From assembly GCF_025628885.1 (NCBI RefSeq), contig NZ_JAOTIF010000020.1, positions 1 through 64,000 of the forward strand: DNA of 64,000 nt. Reading direction: 5' to 3'. Position 1 is the first letter of the stretch. Each line of letters opens with the position of its first letter. The notes below the pieces were generated by a model. It searched no databases, was not told the DNA's origin, and worked only from the letters and a program-made list of their open reading frames with translations. Below are positions 42,698 through 55,811 of the stretch, piece after piece. A program made the translations under genes and the position numbers. Source of the stretch: Paraflavisolibacter caeni. GTDB lineage: Bacteria; Bacteroidota; Bacteroidia; Chitinophagales; Chitinophagaceae.

Positions 42698-43954
42698 CTA
42701 CCTTTTAGTAGGGCGGATAAATTCTCCGATCAAACTACCATCGTCTTTGAGCATTTCTAATTTCAATGTTTTCGTGTTGGCATTAATTCGTGTAAGTGTT
42801 CTGTTGCCGGTATTGGGGCCTCCGCCAATCGCAAAATGATAAGAATGTTCCTCGCAAGGTTCATACAGGCCATATTTGTGCGTGTGCCCTGCTACAAACA
42901 GATCAATTTTGTATTTCTCGAATAAAGGGCCGAATAATCGTTTGCATTCAGTGGTGCCATGCCAGTCGTCCGAATGCAAATGAGGTATATGCATCATCAC
43001 CACTCTGAATTTTGCATTTTTGTAGGCCTTGGTCTTCATTTGTTGCTCTAGCCAGATGGCCTGTTCTTCACGGTAGGCATCAAAACTCACGGAGCCCGCA
43101 TACACTGGGTGGTCATCAGGTTTATCTTCGCCGGTATCTAATACGATGGCAAATACTGGTCCCCATTGGAAGGTGTAATACTCGCTGTTGTTATAGTTGT
43201 AATAATAATTTAGAAAGTCCCGCGAGAACTGGCCTCTTGTTTCATGGTTGCCTCTCACGTAGAGCAGGGGCTTGGTAGAAGAGAAGGCACTACAGGGAGT
43301 CAATAGATGATCAATGATTTGCTTTTCATTAGTTTGATAATCGAACATGTCGCCATTTAAAAATACAAAGTCGAAAGGACGATCACCATTTATTTTCAAT
43401 AAATCTCCAAACGAATTGGGCCTGTCGTGAATATCGTTCATCACCAGCCAGTTCACTTCTTCAGCCTTAGGATCAAGAGTTGAAAAATGGTATAGTTCGC
43501 TACTAATCGTTTCACCCAAAGTCATTTTATAGGGTTGGAATTCAATAATCTGCTTTGAAAAAACCTTGTAGTAATATTTTGTATTAGGTTTTAAGTGTTG
43601 CAGGGAAACACAGTTGATCCTGGTATGGGTATTCAACATTCCTTTTTTGGATTGTTGTGCCTTGGATCCAAGTTGCTCGGTTTCGCCATATTCTACCCAG
43701 TTCAAACAGAGTTGGTTGGTCAGCCACATGATCGTCATGCTGTTTGTAGTTGGGGCCTGGAGGTAGGGCTGAGTAAGGAAGCGATGGGATTCATCTGAAA
43801 GGACAGCATTGCTGTATTGATTTCCTGCCAATGCCGCAACCGGAATGCTGCTGGCTACCACAGAGCCGGTCACTCCGGCAATAGTCTTGGTCAGAAAGGA
43901 ACGGCGGGAAGAGTTTTCATTTTTCATGTTTATAAAACTGGTTCTTTTGTTCAT
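42698..43954 (-). CDS. Tat-exported metallophosphoesterase (purple acid phosphatase-like)
   Basis: A protein of 418 residues; the ATG at 43927 (MKNENSSRRSFL) is an equally good start. SRRSFLTKTIAGVTG is a Tat signal. An Ig/FN3-like N-terminal domain (LTQPYLQAPTTNSMTIMWLTNQ) precedes a calcineurin-type phosphoesterase with NDIHD, NGDMFDY, VRGNHETRG, MMHIPHLH and GHTHKYG, the five metal-binding blocks. Role: periplasmic phosphate ester hydrolysis. Confidence 0.85.
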   Translation of the reverse strand: MNKRTSFINMKNENSSRRSFLTKTIAGVTGSVVASSIPVAALAGNQYSNAVLSDESHRFLTQPYLQAPTTNSMTIMWLTNQLCLNWVEYGETEQLGSKAQQSKKGMLNTHTRINCVSLQHLKPNTKYYYKVFSKQIIEFQPYKMTLGETISSELYHFSTLDPKAEEVNWLVMNDIHDRPNSFGDLLKINGDRPFDFVFLNGDMFDYQTNEKQIIDHLLTPCSAFSSTKPLLYVRGNHETRGQFSRDFLNYYYNYNNSEYYTFQWGPVFAIVLDTGEDKPDDHPVYAGSVSFDAYREEQAIWLEQQMKTKAYKNAKFRVVMMHIPHLHSDDWHGTTECKRLFGPLFEKYKIDLFVAGHTHKYGLYEPCEEHSYHFAIGGGPNTGNRTLTRINANTKTLKLEMLKDDGSLIGEFIRPTKR

Positions 43955-44418
43955 AATAAAATCGGGACAAAACGTCTATTTGCAGCCGTGAAAGGCATGG
44001 CTACCCGATCAAAGACAAATTATTGATTTAATGCACTCTTTATTTGCGCAATCGTTTGCTTGATTTTAGTGGTTATCATATCTTCCTTGAACCGATTATG
44101 TCGAAACGGGAGGCTATTTGAACAAGGAGGTTCGTAAATTTATACTGTTGTAGGCATGCTATAGAAAACCCACAAAATGATTTCATCCAAAAACAATTTT
44201 ATGTACACAATAGCGACAAAAACTTCTGTTGACTTACAATTCACACAAGTTGCATGGGTGGTAAAAGACATACAGAAGAAGGTGAAAAGGCGGGTCAGAA
44301 AATGAAAAGGGGAATCGGCTGACGGAATGTTACTGCCAGCACAGCAGAAAGTCGGAGCCGTTGTACGCAGCCCAAACGCCTGTCTAACGCAATATTTTTG
44401 ATTATTTAAATTTTCATA
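43955..44418 (+). other. Intergenic region with attachment-type right cores
   Basis: No gene was found. GTTGTAGGC occurs at 44147-44155. A fuller right half follows at 44332-44368: ACTGCCAGCACAGCAGAAAG, then core GTTGTACGC, as in sites 5 and 13. It precedes the amylase start by 50 bp, so the amylase may have entered as a cassette. Confidence 0.5.
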
Positions 44419-45783
44419 ATGAAAAACATATTCTGTATTCTCCTGCTACAATTCCTTGTATTTTCTTATGGTTATTGTCAAATTAACACAACTACCGATG
44501 GTAAAAGTGAAATTATCAATGGCCATCCAGCCTGGATAATGCAGGGAAATATTTATGAGGTTAATGTTCGACAGTATACAGAAGAAGGAACTTTAAATGC
44601 ATTTGTAAAACATCTTGACCGTTTGAAAGAGATGGGGGTACAAACACTTTGGTTTATGCCAATTAACCCTATTAGTAAGTTAGACAGGAAAGGTTCGTTA
44701 GGAAGTTATTATGCCGTTTCAGATTATACCGCCCTTAATCCTGAATTTGGTACAATAGCAGACTTTAAGCAGATGGTACAATCAATACATAAAAAGGGAA
44801 TGAAAGTTATTATTGATTGGGTGCCCAATCATACTGGGGCGGACCACAGATGGCTTACTGAGCAACCAGATTTTTTTGTAAAAGACAGCACCGGCAAAGC
44901 TGCGATAGCGGTTGACTGGGCAGACACCAGGCAATTGAATTATAAAAACCCTGTAATGCAGGACAGTATGATAGCGGCTATGAAATACTGGGTTTCAAAT
45001 ACAGATATAGATGGATTTAGATGCGATGTAGCCTGGAACGTTCCTGCTTCTTTTTGGCGTAAATGTATTCCTCAATTAAAGAACATGAAAAGTATTTTCA
45101 TGCTTGCTGAAGGTGACAGTGCCTATCTGCCTGAAAGTGGTTTTGATGCTGTTTATCCATGGCATATGTTTAAAATGATGGAGAAGGTGGCAAAAGGAGA
45201 AAGACCGGCACTTGGCTTAGATAGCATTAAGCATGAAAATGACAATATGTATCCTGCAAATACTATTCAAATGTACTTCACCAGCAACCATGATGAAAAT
45301 AGCTGGAACAAAGCAGACTACGGAACTTTTCCTGGTCATGTACATGAGCCTTTTGCAGTATTTACACAAACAATGGCTAATAGTGTTCCCTTAATTTATG
45401 GTGGCCAGGAAGAACCGGTGCTAAGGGCATTAAATTTTTTTGATAAAGACCCGATGACTTTTGATAAACTTCAAAGATCTACATTTTATAAAACCTTGCT
45501 TCATCTTCGTAAAAGAAATGCTGCGCTTTCTGCTGATGCATCATTTAGAAAAGTGAGTGTGGGAGATGATAAGGCAGTTTATGCATTCGTAAGAGAGAAG
45601 GGGAATAAAAAGGTATTTGTAATTCTTAATTTTTCCAATAATCGACAGCCAATAAATATAAAAGAGAAAACTTTATTTGGCAACGCATACAATGTTTTTA
45701 AGGATATTAAAGAGCCTTTAAGTAGCAAAGGATGGAATATGCAGCCATGGGGTTATGTGGTGTATGAATATAATTCAGATTAA
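44419..45783 (+). CDS. Alpha-amylase family glycoside hydrolase (GH13)
   Basis: A protein of 454 residues with a signal peptide (ends GYCQ, 21). All four GH13 regions are seen: DWVPNHT at 133-139, GFRCDVAW with nucleophile Asp203, LAEGD with acid/base Glu231, and TSNHDENS with transition-state Asp292. The C-terminal beta domain is short. It is exported and acts on alpha-glucans; substrate detail cannot be read. Upstream lies an attachment half-site (44332-44368). Confidence 0.9.
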   Translation: MKNIFCILLLQFLVFSYGYCQINTTTDGKSEIINGHPAWIMQGNIYEVNVRQYTEEGTLNAFVKHLDRLKEMGVQTLWFMPINPISKLDRKGSLGSYYAVSDYTALNPEFGTIADFKQMVQSIHKKGMKVIIDWVPNHTGADHRWLTEQPDFFVKDSTGKAAIAVDWADTRQLNYKNPVMQDSMIAAMKYWVSNTDIDGFRCDVAWNVPASFWRKCIPQLKNMKSIFMLAEGDSAYLPESGFDAVYPWHMFKMMEKVAKGERPALGLDSIKHENDNMYPANTIQMYFTSNHDENSWNKADYGTFPGHVHEPFAVFTQTMANSVPLIYGGQEEPVLRALNFFDKDPMTFDKLQRSTFYKTLLHLRKRNAALSADASFRKVSVGDDKAVYAFVREKGNKKVFVILNFSNNRQPINIKEKTLFGNAYNVFKDIKEPLSSKGWNMQPWGYVVYEYNSD

Positions 45784-45919
45784 GCTATACAAGCAGAAAA
45801 AATGACAAAATATCAAACCAAAAATGTCTTTATTAACACTTTTTCTCATTTAATTTTATTGAACCCGAAATTTTTTTATGGAAAATACCTAAAACAGCAT
45901 CTTATCCTAAAATGTTCAT

Positions 45920-46252
45920 ATGAACAAGTTCAAAACATTATTAGTTGCATTGCTTATGGCCTCGGCTTTTGTTACAAAAGCGCATTCACAACAGGATTCC
46001 TCACATCCAAAAGGTAATCCGGAAAATTTAAATCAACCAGCTGAGTTGACCAACTTTTTGAAAAAGAATCCAACTGTTGCTGATGTTCATTGGCAAAATG
46101 ATAATAAAATAATAATTATCAGACATAAAAATGGCAAGGTTCAAACTTATAATTTGGGTGATTTACAACAGAGAAAAACATTTGAAAATAAGTATGGGAC
46201 ACCTCCACAAGCCCCTCCGCCACCACCGCCGCTGCCACCGTCTTTAAAATAA
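45920..46252 (+). CDS. Small secreted protein with proline-rich tail
   Basis: A protein of 110 residues with a signal peptide (ends KAHSQ, 24). The centre has FLKKNPTVADVHWQNDNKIIIIRHKNGKVQTYNLGD, and the end is a run of prolines with a final Lys (APPPPPPLPPSLK). It looks like a small surface or periplasmic protein; function unknown. Directly downstream of the amylase, but 136 bp apart. Confidence 0.6.
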   Translation: MNKFKTLLVALLMASAFVTKAHSQQDSSHPKGNPENLNQPAELTNFLKKNPTVADVHWQNDNKIIIIRHKNGKVQTYNLGDLQQRKTFENKYGTPPQAPPPPPPLPPSLK

Positions 46253-46465
46253 GCAATCCAAAAAAAACAATCTTTATTATGTTGTGTTCCAGGTAATTTT
46301 GAGAATGGAACCGATTTGGTATTTGTGTAATTGTCTACACTGTAGGAGCATACCCTTGAGGTAAACTTATTTTATGTCGATTTGGATGAAAAGAAATCTG
46401 AGAGAACTGTTAGCGGTTGTTGTAATAGGTGGTACTACAAATAACAAAGAGATAATTTTTACAGC

Positions 46466-46834
46466 ATGACGAAAAAAGAAAAAGCACAAGATTTTCTAAG
46501 ACTTGCTTCCAAAGGACAATCACGAGAAGCATTTCAACTATATGTCGGGGAAAACTTTAAACACCATAACGTTTACTTTAAAGGGGACGGACCTACTTTG
46601 ATGACAGCAATGGAAGAAGCGGCAAAGAAAAATCCTGACAAGATTTTTGAAATTCAAAGAGCATTGGAAGACGAGAACTTAGTTGCAGTTCATTCCCATG
46701 TCCGACAAACCCCAAATGATTTAGGAGTAGCGGTAATACATATCTTCCGTTTTGACCAAGACAAAATCGTTGAACTTTGGGACTTCGGACAGGCTGTTCC
46801 TGCCGATACAGTAAATGAAAACGGAATGTTTTAA
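46466..46834 (+). CDS. SnoaL-like / NTF2-fold protein
   Basis: A protein of 122 residues. EKAQDFLRLASKGQSREAFQLYVGENFKHHNVYFKGDG and IHIFRFDQDKIVELWDFGQAVPADTVNENGMF match the SnoaL-like group. Cytosolic. A core resembling GTTAGCG (46409-46415) lies upstream and an attachment remnant (46918) downstream, suggesting one more, partly eroded, cassette. Confidence 0.85.
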   Translation: MTKKEKAQDFLRLASKGQSREAFQLYVGENFKHHNVYFKGDGPTLMTAMEEAAKKNPDKIFEIQRALEDENLVAVHSHVRQTPNDLGVAVIHIFRFDQDKIVELWDFGQAVPADTVNENGMF

Positions 46835-46917
46835 GAATGCAAAGGCGTTTTTCAAAGGCCAAGACATTAAATTGCTCACTTGCGGACCAAACATATTTTT
46901 ACAAGGAAAACAACGAA

Positions 46918-46949
46918 CCGCTGACATTGCATATGCTTTAACGTTAGAG
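46918..46949 (+). repeat. attC-like remnant with both cores
   Basis: CCGCTGAC (46918-46925) and GTTAGAG (46943-46949) lie 17 bp apart with no arms. The neighbouring sequence AACAACGAACCGCTGACA matches the left end of site 17. Confidence 0.45.
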
Positions 46950-46983
46950 TGTGCAAAAAAGGTGTTTATGTTGTGGCTTATGA

Positions 46984-50274
<3,291 letters not shown>

Positions 50275-50294
50275 CAAACAAAGTAAGAATGCAG

Positions 50295-50327
50295 CCCGTA
50301 ACAGCACCTTGCCAAAAGTGGGCGCCC
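50295..50327 (+). repeat. attC-like left half
   Basis: CCCGTAAC (50295-50302) followed by AGCACCTTGCCAAAAGTGGGCG matches the left arms of sites 17 and 19. No right arm is seen before the next gene. Confidence 0.45.
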
Positions 50328-50396
50328 CGTCGAAGATCCTTTGATTATAAAAAAGAACGAATCGTTTCGTACATTTGATGGCCTAAGGCATTTTCC

Positions 50397-52028
50397 ATGG
50401 TACATATTAAAGTATTTAAAACAATTGTGTTGCTTTTTATAATACAAACTATAAAAGCACAATCTTATGATGCCTTTAAAATTGATGTTGAAAACTATGC
50501 TCAATCATTGAAATTGCCAACACTTGCTATTGGTGTAGCGAGGGGGGACAGTTTAATTTTCTTTAATGGAATTGGTTCTGCATCATCGGAGTCACAAGTC
50601 CCAATTACCAGTGACCATATTTTCACAGTGGCATCTGTGACAAAATCTTTTACTTCTGTTGTTCTGCAGCAATTAGAAGCGGAAGGAAAAATTTCACTTA
50701 CTGACTTCATTGATCAATACCCCAATAAATACTTCACTAAAGATCGCTGGACAAAAAACACCACACTTGCACATATCATTAGTCATACTTCTGAAAGCAA
50801 CCCCATCGGAACAAATTTTGTTTATAATGGAAGCAAGTTTAACCTTGTTTTCAATGTTTTTTCCCAACTAAATACCGCAATAGATACAGAAAGTATTACC
50901 CGACCATTTACTAAGGAATTGGAGCGAAGGATTTTGAGTCCACTGAAAATGAATCACACACTTGTCAGATATACTGAAGCCGAACATTCACCATTAAAAA
51001 AGTTTGTAGTTACGGCTTATGATTTTAATGATTCTGCAGGTAAGTATTTAGCTCGCCCGATTAATCTACCTAAAATTGAATGTGGCCCCGGATACGGTAT
51101 GATGAGCAGTGTGGCAGACTTGATTCAATACTCCAGGGCATTAGATCATGAAACAATCATTTCAAAACAACGATACAAAAAAATTACAAGCCCTTTTTAT
51201 GCAAATAGTGTGTATGGTGAAGGATGGTTTACTTGCAGTTTTGAAGGAATTGACATTGATTGGGCCTATGGTTATGGAAATAATGATGCAGCCATATTTC
51301 TTAAAGTGCCATCAAAGAATTTGACTTTAATTTTACTATCCAGCTGCAGTATGCCGTCAGCAACTACAAGATTAGGGTATGGCAATCCCTTAAATTCACC
51401 AGTTGTTTGTTCCTTCATTAGAAATTTCATTTTCAACCAGCCAGTACCCATTCAATTTGACGGTGATTTAAAAAGTATTGAGAATGATATTCAAAAAAAT
51501 GTAAGGCAGAATAAATCAAGAATATACATTGAAGAAGCCTTTGCAACAGCTACCGTATCATTATTTAGTCCAATGACAACCGTAAGTGATAAAGAGAGAA
51601 GCACTGAACTATTAAAACTACTAATTAAAAATTATCCAGGTGATGCGATATGGCAGAGTGCTACTGCAATTGAATTAATGGCATCCTCAAATGATCCATT
51701 CATCTTAGATTTTGCATCAAAAGTTTCAAAGGATTTTTATCGTGCCACAAATCTTCATCCTGCGCAAATGTTTTTCGCTGGAATTGTACAAGAGAAATCA
51801 GGAAACAAACAAAATGCAATTCAGCTTTTTAAGATGCTTGCTGATGGAGATACGTATTGTGAGCAGGGTTATAAATTTGATGCGTTGATGAAGTTGGCGA
51901 AGTATTTTGAAAAGCCTGATCCTGAATTAAGTAAATATTATTTGGGAAATTTAATAAGATACAAGGAATATATTAGTGCGCAGGACAAGCAATACAAAGA
52001 AGCCAAAGAGATGATTTCAAAATTATAG
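50397..52028 (+). CDS. Beta-lactamase-fold serine hydrolase with helical C-terminal domain
   Basis: A protein of 543 residues. The signal peptide ends IKAQS (about 22). SVTK (80-83) is the nucleophile motif, and YNGSKFN (about 145) probably supplies the Tyr. After the hydrolase domain, residues 370-543 form a TPR-like helical region (HPAQMFFAGIVQEKSGNKQNAIQLFKML). It has the same overall design as the gene at 31335, as if both come from one exported esterase/peptidase group. Confidence 0.8.
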   Translation: MVHIKVFKTIVLLFIIQTIKAQSYDAFKIDVENYAQSLKLPTLAIGVARGDSLIFFNGIGSASSESQVPITSDHIFTVASVTKSFTSVVLQQLEAEGKISLTDFIDQYPNKYFTKDRWTKNTTLAHIISHTSESNPIGTNFVYNGSKFNLVFNVFSQLNTAIDTESITRPFTKELERRILSPLKMNHTLVRYTEAEHSPLKKFVVTAYDFNDSAGKYLARPINLPKIECGPGYGMMSSVADLIQYSRALDHETIISKQRYKKITSPFYANSVYGEGWFTCSFEGIDIDWAYGYGNNDAAIFLKVPSKNLTLILLSSCSMPSATTRLGYGNPLNSPVVCSFIRNFIFNQPVPIQFDGDLKSIENDIQKNVRQNKSRIYIEEAFATATVSLFSPMTTVSDKERSTELLKLLIKNYPGDAIWQSATAIELMASSNDPFILDFASKVSKDFYRATNLHPAQMFFAGIVQEKSGNKQNAIQLFKMLADGDTYCEQGYKFDALMKLAKYFEKPDPELSKYYLGNLIRYKEYISAQDKQYKEAKEMISKL

Positions 52029-52062
52029 ATTATTATTGTTGGCTATAAAACCGTTGACAGTA

Positions 52063-52524
52063 ATGAAAATGATCTTACGAGTGCCCATTATTTTTTTAGT
52101 CTTCTTTCTTTGTAGATGTACAACCGGACAGATGATCAAGAGCAAGCCTGATAAAGCTGCCATTGATACAAGTAGAGCGGAGTATTTTGAGTATCGAGGT
52201 TACAGTGATACTATTTATGCACTTGTCTATGGAAAAGTTTATGGACTTGAAAAAGATGCCAACGGCAAAGACACATTAAAACCCCTGCAAAATGTTGACA
52301 TTAAAGTAGAACAAAATAATAAAGCTGTTCAGACGGATCATAATGGTGAATTTGAAATCGGCTTTGAAAAAGGTGTATTCTCATTTACTTTATCAAAGCA
52401 AGGCTACGAACCTATTAGGATGACAAACTATGTTTCTGACCCGGACCAAGTATCAACCACTAAAATTATTCTTGCTAAGGGCACAAAGACCCGAATATTT
52501 GAAATTCCTCAAATGACAAGATAA
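52063..52524 (+). CDS. Lipoprotein with carboxypeptidase-regulatory-like domain
   Basis: A protein of 153 residues from ATG 52063 (MKMILRVPIIFLVFFLCRC), lipidated at Cys17 or Cys19. The domain IYALVYGKVYGLEKDANGKDTLKPLQNVDIKVEQNNKAVQTDHNGEFEIGFEKGVFSFTLSKQGYEPIRM is the CarboxypepD_reg-like beta-sandwich common in Bacteroidota. It is surface- or periplasm-facing. It is followed after 4 bp by an attachment left half. Confidence 0.75.
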   Translation: MKMILRVPIIFLVFFLCRCTTGQMIKSKPDKAAIDTSRAEYFEYRGYSDTIYALVYGKVYGLEKDANGKDTLKPLQNVDIKVEQNNKAVQTDHNGEFEIGFEKGVFSFTLSKQGYEPIRMTNYVSDPDQVSTTKIILAKGTKTRIFEIPQMTR

Positions 52525-52528
52525 ACTA

Positions 52529-52588
52529 CTGCCAACTTGAAGTTTTGCAAAAGCAAGGCAGCGGCATCATTTGATGTTGCCCGCTGCC
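52529..52588. terminator. attC-like left arm running into a hairpin terminator
   Basis: CTGCCAAC (52529-52536) and GAAGTTTTGCAAAAGCAAGG resemble the left arm of site 10. It then continues into GGCAGCGG (52557-52564) paired with CCGCTGCC (52581-52588), followed by TTTTTC. This hairpin can end both convergent transcripts, so a left half-site has been joined to a terminator. Confidence 0.6.
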
Positions 52589-52592
52589 CTGG

Positions 52593-54848
52593 CTACTTTT
52601 TCTTCTCTGCAGCGGAAAGGGCCCGTTCGTATTGCAGAATCGTCTTTTTTAGCCACATATAATGCTCATTGGTTGTTATTGCCTTGTTTTCTTTTTCCCA
52701 TATTTTTAGCGCTTTCATGATGACATCGATCGATTTCCGGGATTGACCGAAGTTGTTGGTGCTATTGGATACGGCAAATTCCTGTAACTGAGTATTGACA
52801 AATGAGATAAAATATTCATCGATTGCATCGGTGTATTCCTGAGCGAGGGTTCCATTTTCCAATGCTACATCAAATGAGCGGACACCCTCCGGCGTTTTAA
52901 GCCGGTAAGAAAGCCGGGCTGGGACTTGCGCCATATTTACTCCACCAGGAGCAGAAAAACTAAGAAAGGAGGACTGTATGCTTCCTGCAACGGCATTGGG
53001 TAAGGGAATGGTTATTTTTTTTCCTATTACGGGTATGGGTTTATTACCTGGCCCAAATAGGTTGGTAAGTTGGGCAGGAGCCTCCAGGTGCAGGGTTACA
53101 TTTTCATAAACTGGTAGCGTTAGGTCCTGAAGCAGTGAGTGAAACACCAGTTCAAAGTTTTTGGACTGTGCAACGTGATAATGCTTGCCGTTGCTTTTAT
53201 CCGCTACGGCTTGCATGAAGTCGCGGTTATAGATTTGGCCCACACCCATGGTTATGCACCGGCTTTTGTGTGCATATTTTTTCCCCAATGCTTCCAGTTC
53301 CAGTGCATTGTTTTCGTCATAACCGTCACTGACAATCACTAAAAGGTTGTTGCGGTTGGGTGTGGCCGCATTAGCCAGGACCTGGTATGCATATTCAAGA
53401 GCTGAACGGATGCTGGTACCACCACCCGCTTCGACCTGGTCAATGGCTTTGTACAGGGGACTATGGTCGACCGGAAAGCTTTGAAAGGGGAGGGCCACTT
53501 TTTTTTCCGTATCATAAAAAATAACGGCACCCTGATCCCCTGGTGAAAAACCTGCCAAGGCTTCTTTCAGGTAGGTCTTTAACGCGTAGAAATTACTGTC
53601 TGCTTCCATGGAACCACTTTTGTCCAGCAGGAAGACGATGTTATAGGGAAGCCTTCGGGTGTTTTCCGCTGGCGGAAGTTGCAGTTGCCATTTTAGGAGG
53701 GCGTTACGCTGAAGCAGGGAGGGCAATGGGTATTGTTTTGCCTGAAAGATTTGCCCCTTGCCCACCAGTAAAGGTGTCTTGCTGGCTGGATTAAACGCCG
53801 CGGGATCAAAGAGCTTAATCTCCCGAAGGGTGGGTAAAAAGCGTTCCGGGTATTCCAGTTCAGGCAGGGGCGTATAGGTGATCTCAAAATTCGCGGTAGC
53901 CTTGCCCCGGATTTCCATCAGGTTAATGATGTCAACATTAGGCTGGTAGCGGAAACTGATCAAATATTTGCTCTCAAAGGGCAGCACGAAGTACGCTTTT
54001 CCTTCGGCATTTGTGCTCGCCTGATAGACTTTGCCGGTTTGCACATCCTGAAGGTAAACGGGTTCATTTTTAATATTGCGATGGTCGTTGCGCAGCATGG
54101 AGACGCTGGTGAGCGCCCGGCCACCAAAGAACCTGACCCCCTGTTGGATCTGTTGGGTAATGGTATCGTTGCGGTCCTGCTCCCGGTAAGCCGGTTCATT
54201 GTAAACAACTGATGTTTCTATAACCCATTGGTCCTTGCGGTCGAGATCGATGTGTGAAATATTGAGGACCTCTTCCACATCGATATCATAGTTGTTTTTA
54301 ATGGGAACCAGGAAGTGCGCAAAGCCCTGGAGATTTGAAACGGCTGCATAACGGATGCCACCCTTTACATTAGCCAGGTAGACCTGCTTTCCTGTTTTAG
54401 GAATTCCAAGTGAGTCCTGGACCTGAATAGATATTTTGCTGTAACCTACTGAAGGCTGGTCCCGTTCGTTTACCTGCTGTTGTTGTAATTGCAGGTGTTG
54501 CCGCTTGAATACTTGTTGGCTCAGACGGGTGAGTAAGGCAACATTGTATACGACAGTAAAAGAGTTGGTGCTGATTCCATTGTCAACAACATCTGCAATA
54601 TATTGTTTGTAGGGAAAACCATTTACCTGAAGCATCCAGGATTGTCCTTCGGATAGGGTAAGGTTGGCCAAGCCTTTACTGTCCGTTGTTTGGGAGAGAC
54701 GGTCGTTGGAGTGGATTTCCACCATTTCCACTTTTGCCCCTGCCAGAGGATGGAGTTTGTCGTCGAGTACTGAAACTGTGACCTCTGTAGTTTGTGCTGC
54801 AAGGCGGATACAATACAGGAAAGCAATCATAAGGGTGAGGGTACGCAT
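52593..54848 (-). CDS. Exported VWA-domain protein with beta-sandwich repeats
   Basis: A protein of 751 residues from ATG 54848 (MRTLTLMIAFLYCIRLAAQ), a signal peptide. Three beta-sandwich (carboxypeptidase-regulatory-like) units fill residues about 20-330. The von Willebrand A domain begins NIVFLLDKSGSM (MIDAS DxSxS near 409) and runs to about 590, with LLVIVSDGYDEN as the Asp strand. A C-terminal helical tail follows. Probably a surface adhesion or assembly protein; partner unknown. Confidence 0.8.
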   Translation of the reverse strand: MRTLTLMIAFLYCIRLAAQTTEVTVSVLDDKLHPLAGAKVEMVEIHSNDRLSQTTDSKGLANLTLSEGQSWMLQVNGFPYKQYIADVVDNGISTNSFTVVYNVALLTRLSQQVFKRQHLQLQQQQVNERDQPSVGYSKISIQVQDSLGIPKTGKQVYLANVKGGIRYAAVSNLQGFAHFLVPIKNNYDIDVEEVLNISHIDLDRKDQWVIETSVVYNEPAYREQDRNDTITQQIQQGVRFFGGRALTSVSMLRNDHRNIKNEPVYLQDVQTGKVYQASTNAEGKAYFVLPFESKYLISFRYQPNVDIINLMEIRGKATANFEITYTPLPELEYPERFLPTLREIKLFDPAAFNPASKTPLLVGKGQIFQAKQYPLPSLLQRNALLKWQLQLPPAENTRRLPYNIVFLLDKSGSMEADSNFYALKTYLKEALAGFSPGDQGAVIFYDTEKKVALPFQSFPVDHSPLYKAIDQVEAGGGTSIRSALEYAYQVLANAATPNRNNLLVIVSDGYDENNALELEALGKKYAHKSRCITMGVGQIYNRDFMQAVADKSNGKHYHVAQSKNFELVFHSLLQDLTLPVYENVTLHLEAPAQLTNLFGPGNKPIPVIGKKITIPLPNAVAGSIQSSFLSFSAPGGVNMAQVPARLSYRLKTPEGVRSFDVALENGTLAQEYTDAIDEYFISFVNTQLQEFAVSNSTNNFGQSRKSIDVIMKALKIWEKENKAITTNEHYMWLKKTILQYERALSAAEKKK

Positions 54849-55046
54849 GTAAATGGATTTTGTCGTGGTTTTGCAATTGATAGGATCAAATATATCAAAA
54901 TACATAAGATCCTATCTTTAGCGATTCAATGGTACAGGAAACGTTAAACCAAGAAGAAAATTATAAATGATTGCCGTAAAACTTATTTAATCAAATAAGA
55001 GAGGAGCGACTTATTTGGGGTAACCAGTTTTTTAATAAAATATGAA

Positions 55047-55709
55047 ATGAAAATAAGAGAGATCAAGCTAAAGAGGCCTGTTAAAATTCTTCAAGTATTT
55101 CGAAATATTGTTGAATACTCAAAAGCTGAGAAGTCCTTTGATAAAAGGAAAGAGGAAATCAACTGGGGAGCAATACAGTCAAAAAGCGGATATGTATTGG
55201 ATCATGAGCTTTATCTTCCTGATACAATTATAGAGGACCCCGGATTTAATAACTGTGACCTTATAACCATGGTAGACGACAATCCTTTAACTTCTTTTGC
55301 ATCAACTGGAAAACAATATAAATGGGCTAGTAAATACGGTTATAACTTACTGAACAATCACTGCTTCAACCTGGGACATTCAAGAGAATTTGAAATTTTT
55401 AATATAAAAAATGATGGAGTGCTAGAATTGTATTTGAAATATGGATATTTCGAAGTCGGCATTCCTGAACGGGGGAATTTTAAACTTTGTGACATCAGGA
55501 AGCAAAGTCCTGTAGAAATAAAAATCAATGGTAAAACCGACTTTTCATTGAGTTCGAGGCGAGCAAGGGTATTTCAAGAAAAGTATTATGTTTTTGAATA
55601 TATCGGGGACTTTAATAAAATCAATCTTCTAAGAGAGCCATATGACCATATTATAAAGCATATACCTTCCGACAGAAAGGTGGTGGATTTAATAAAGCCA
55701 CTTTGGTAA
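55047..55709 (+). CDS. Unrecognised cytosolic protein
   Basis: A protein of 220 residues with a basic N-terminus (MKIREIKLKRPVKILQVF), alternating alpha and beta predictions, and conserved-looking motifs NNCDLITMVDDNPLTSFAS and HSREFEIFNIKNDGVLELYL. No signal peptide or membrane helix. The size and charge are like those of immunity proteins, but no family was recognised and no toxin gene lies next to it, so this stays speculative. Confidence 0.55.
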   Translation: MKIREIKLKRPVKILQVFRNIVEYSKAEKSFDKRKEEINWGAIQSKSGYVLDHELYLPDTIIEDPGFNNCDLITMVDDNPLTSFASTGKQYKWASKYGYNLLNNHCFNLGHSREFEIFNIKNDGVLELYLKYGYFEVGIPERGNFKLCDIRKQSPVEIKINGKTDFSLSSRRARVFQEKYYVFEYIGDFNKINLLREPYDHIIKHIPSDRKVVDLIKPLW

Positions 55710-55718
55710 TAAAAATAA

Positions 55719-55811
55719 ATGGCGTTTTTATTGTTGAGTTTAATTATTTTTGCAATAATATTATACTGGGGTTACTTTAAGGTCTCTCTTTCAGATTTAA
55801 TTGATGGCTAA
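55719..55811 (+). CDS. Possible 30-residue membrane peptide
   Basis: A complete frame with ATG and TAA encodes MAFLLLSLIIFAIILYWGYF then KVSLSDLIDG, one hydrophobic helix with a short polar tail. It starts 9 bp after the preceding gene. Such a small frame can arise by chance, and no RBS is clear. Confidence 0.35.
   Translation: MAFLLLSLIIFAIILYWGYFKVSLSDLIDG

Noticed and set aside
55047-55709. Immunity protein of a toxin system
   Set aside because: Only size and charge suggest it; no toxin gene, signal or family motif is present nearby.
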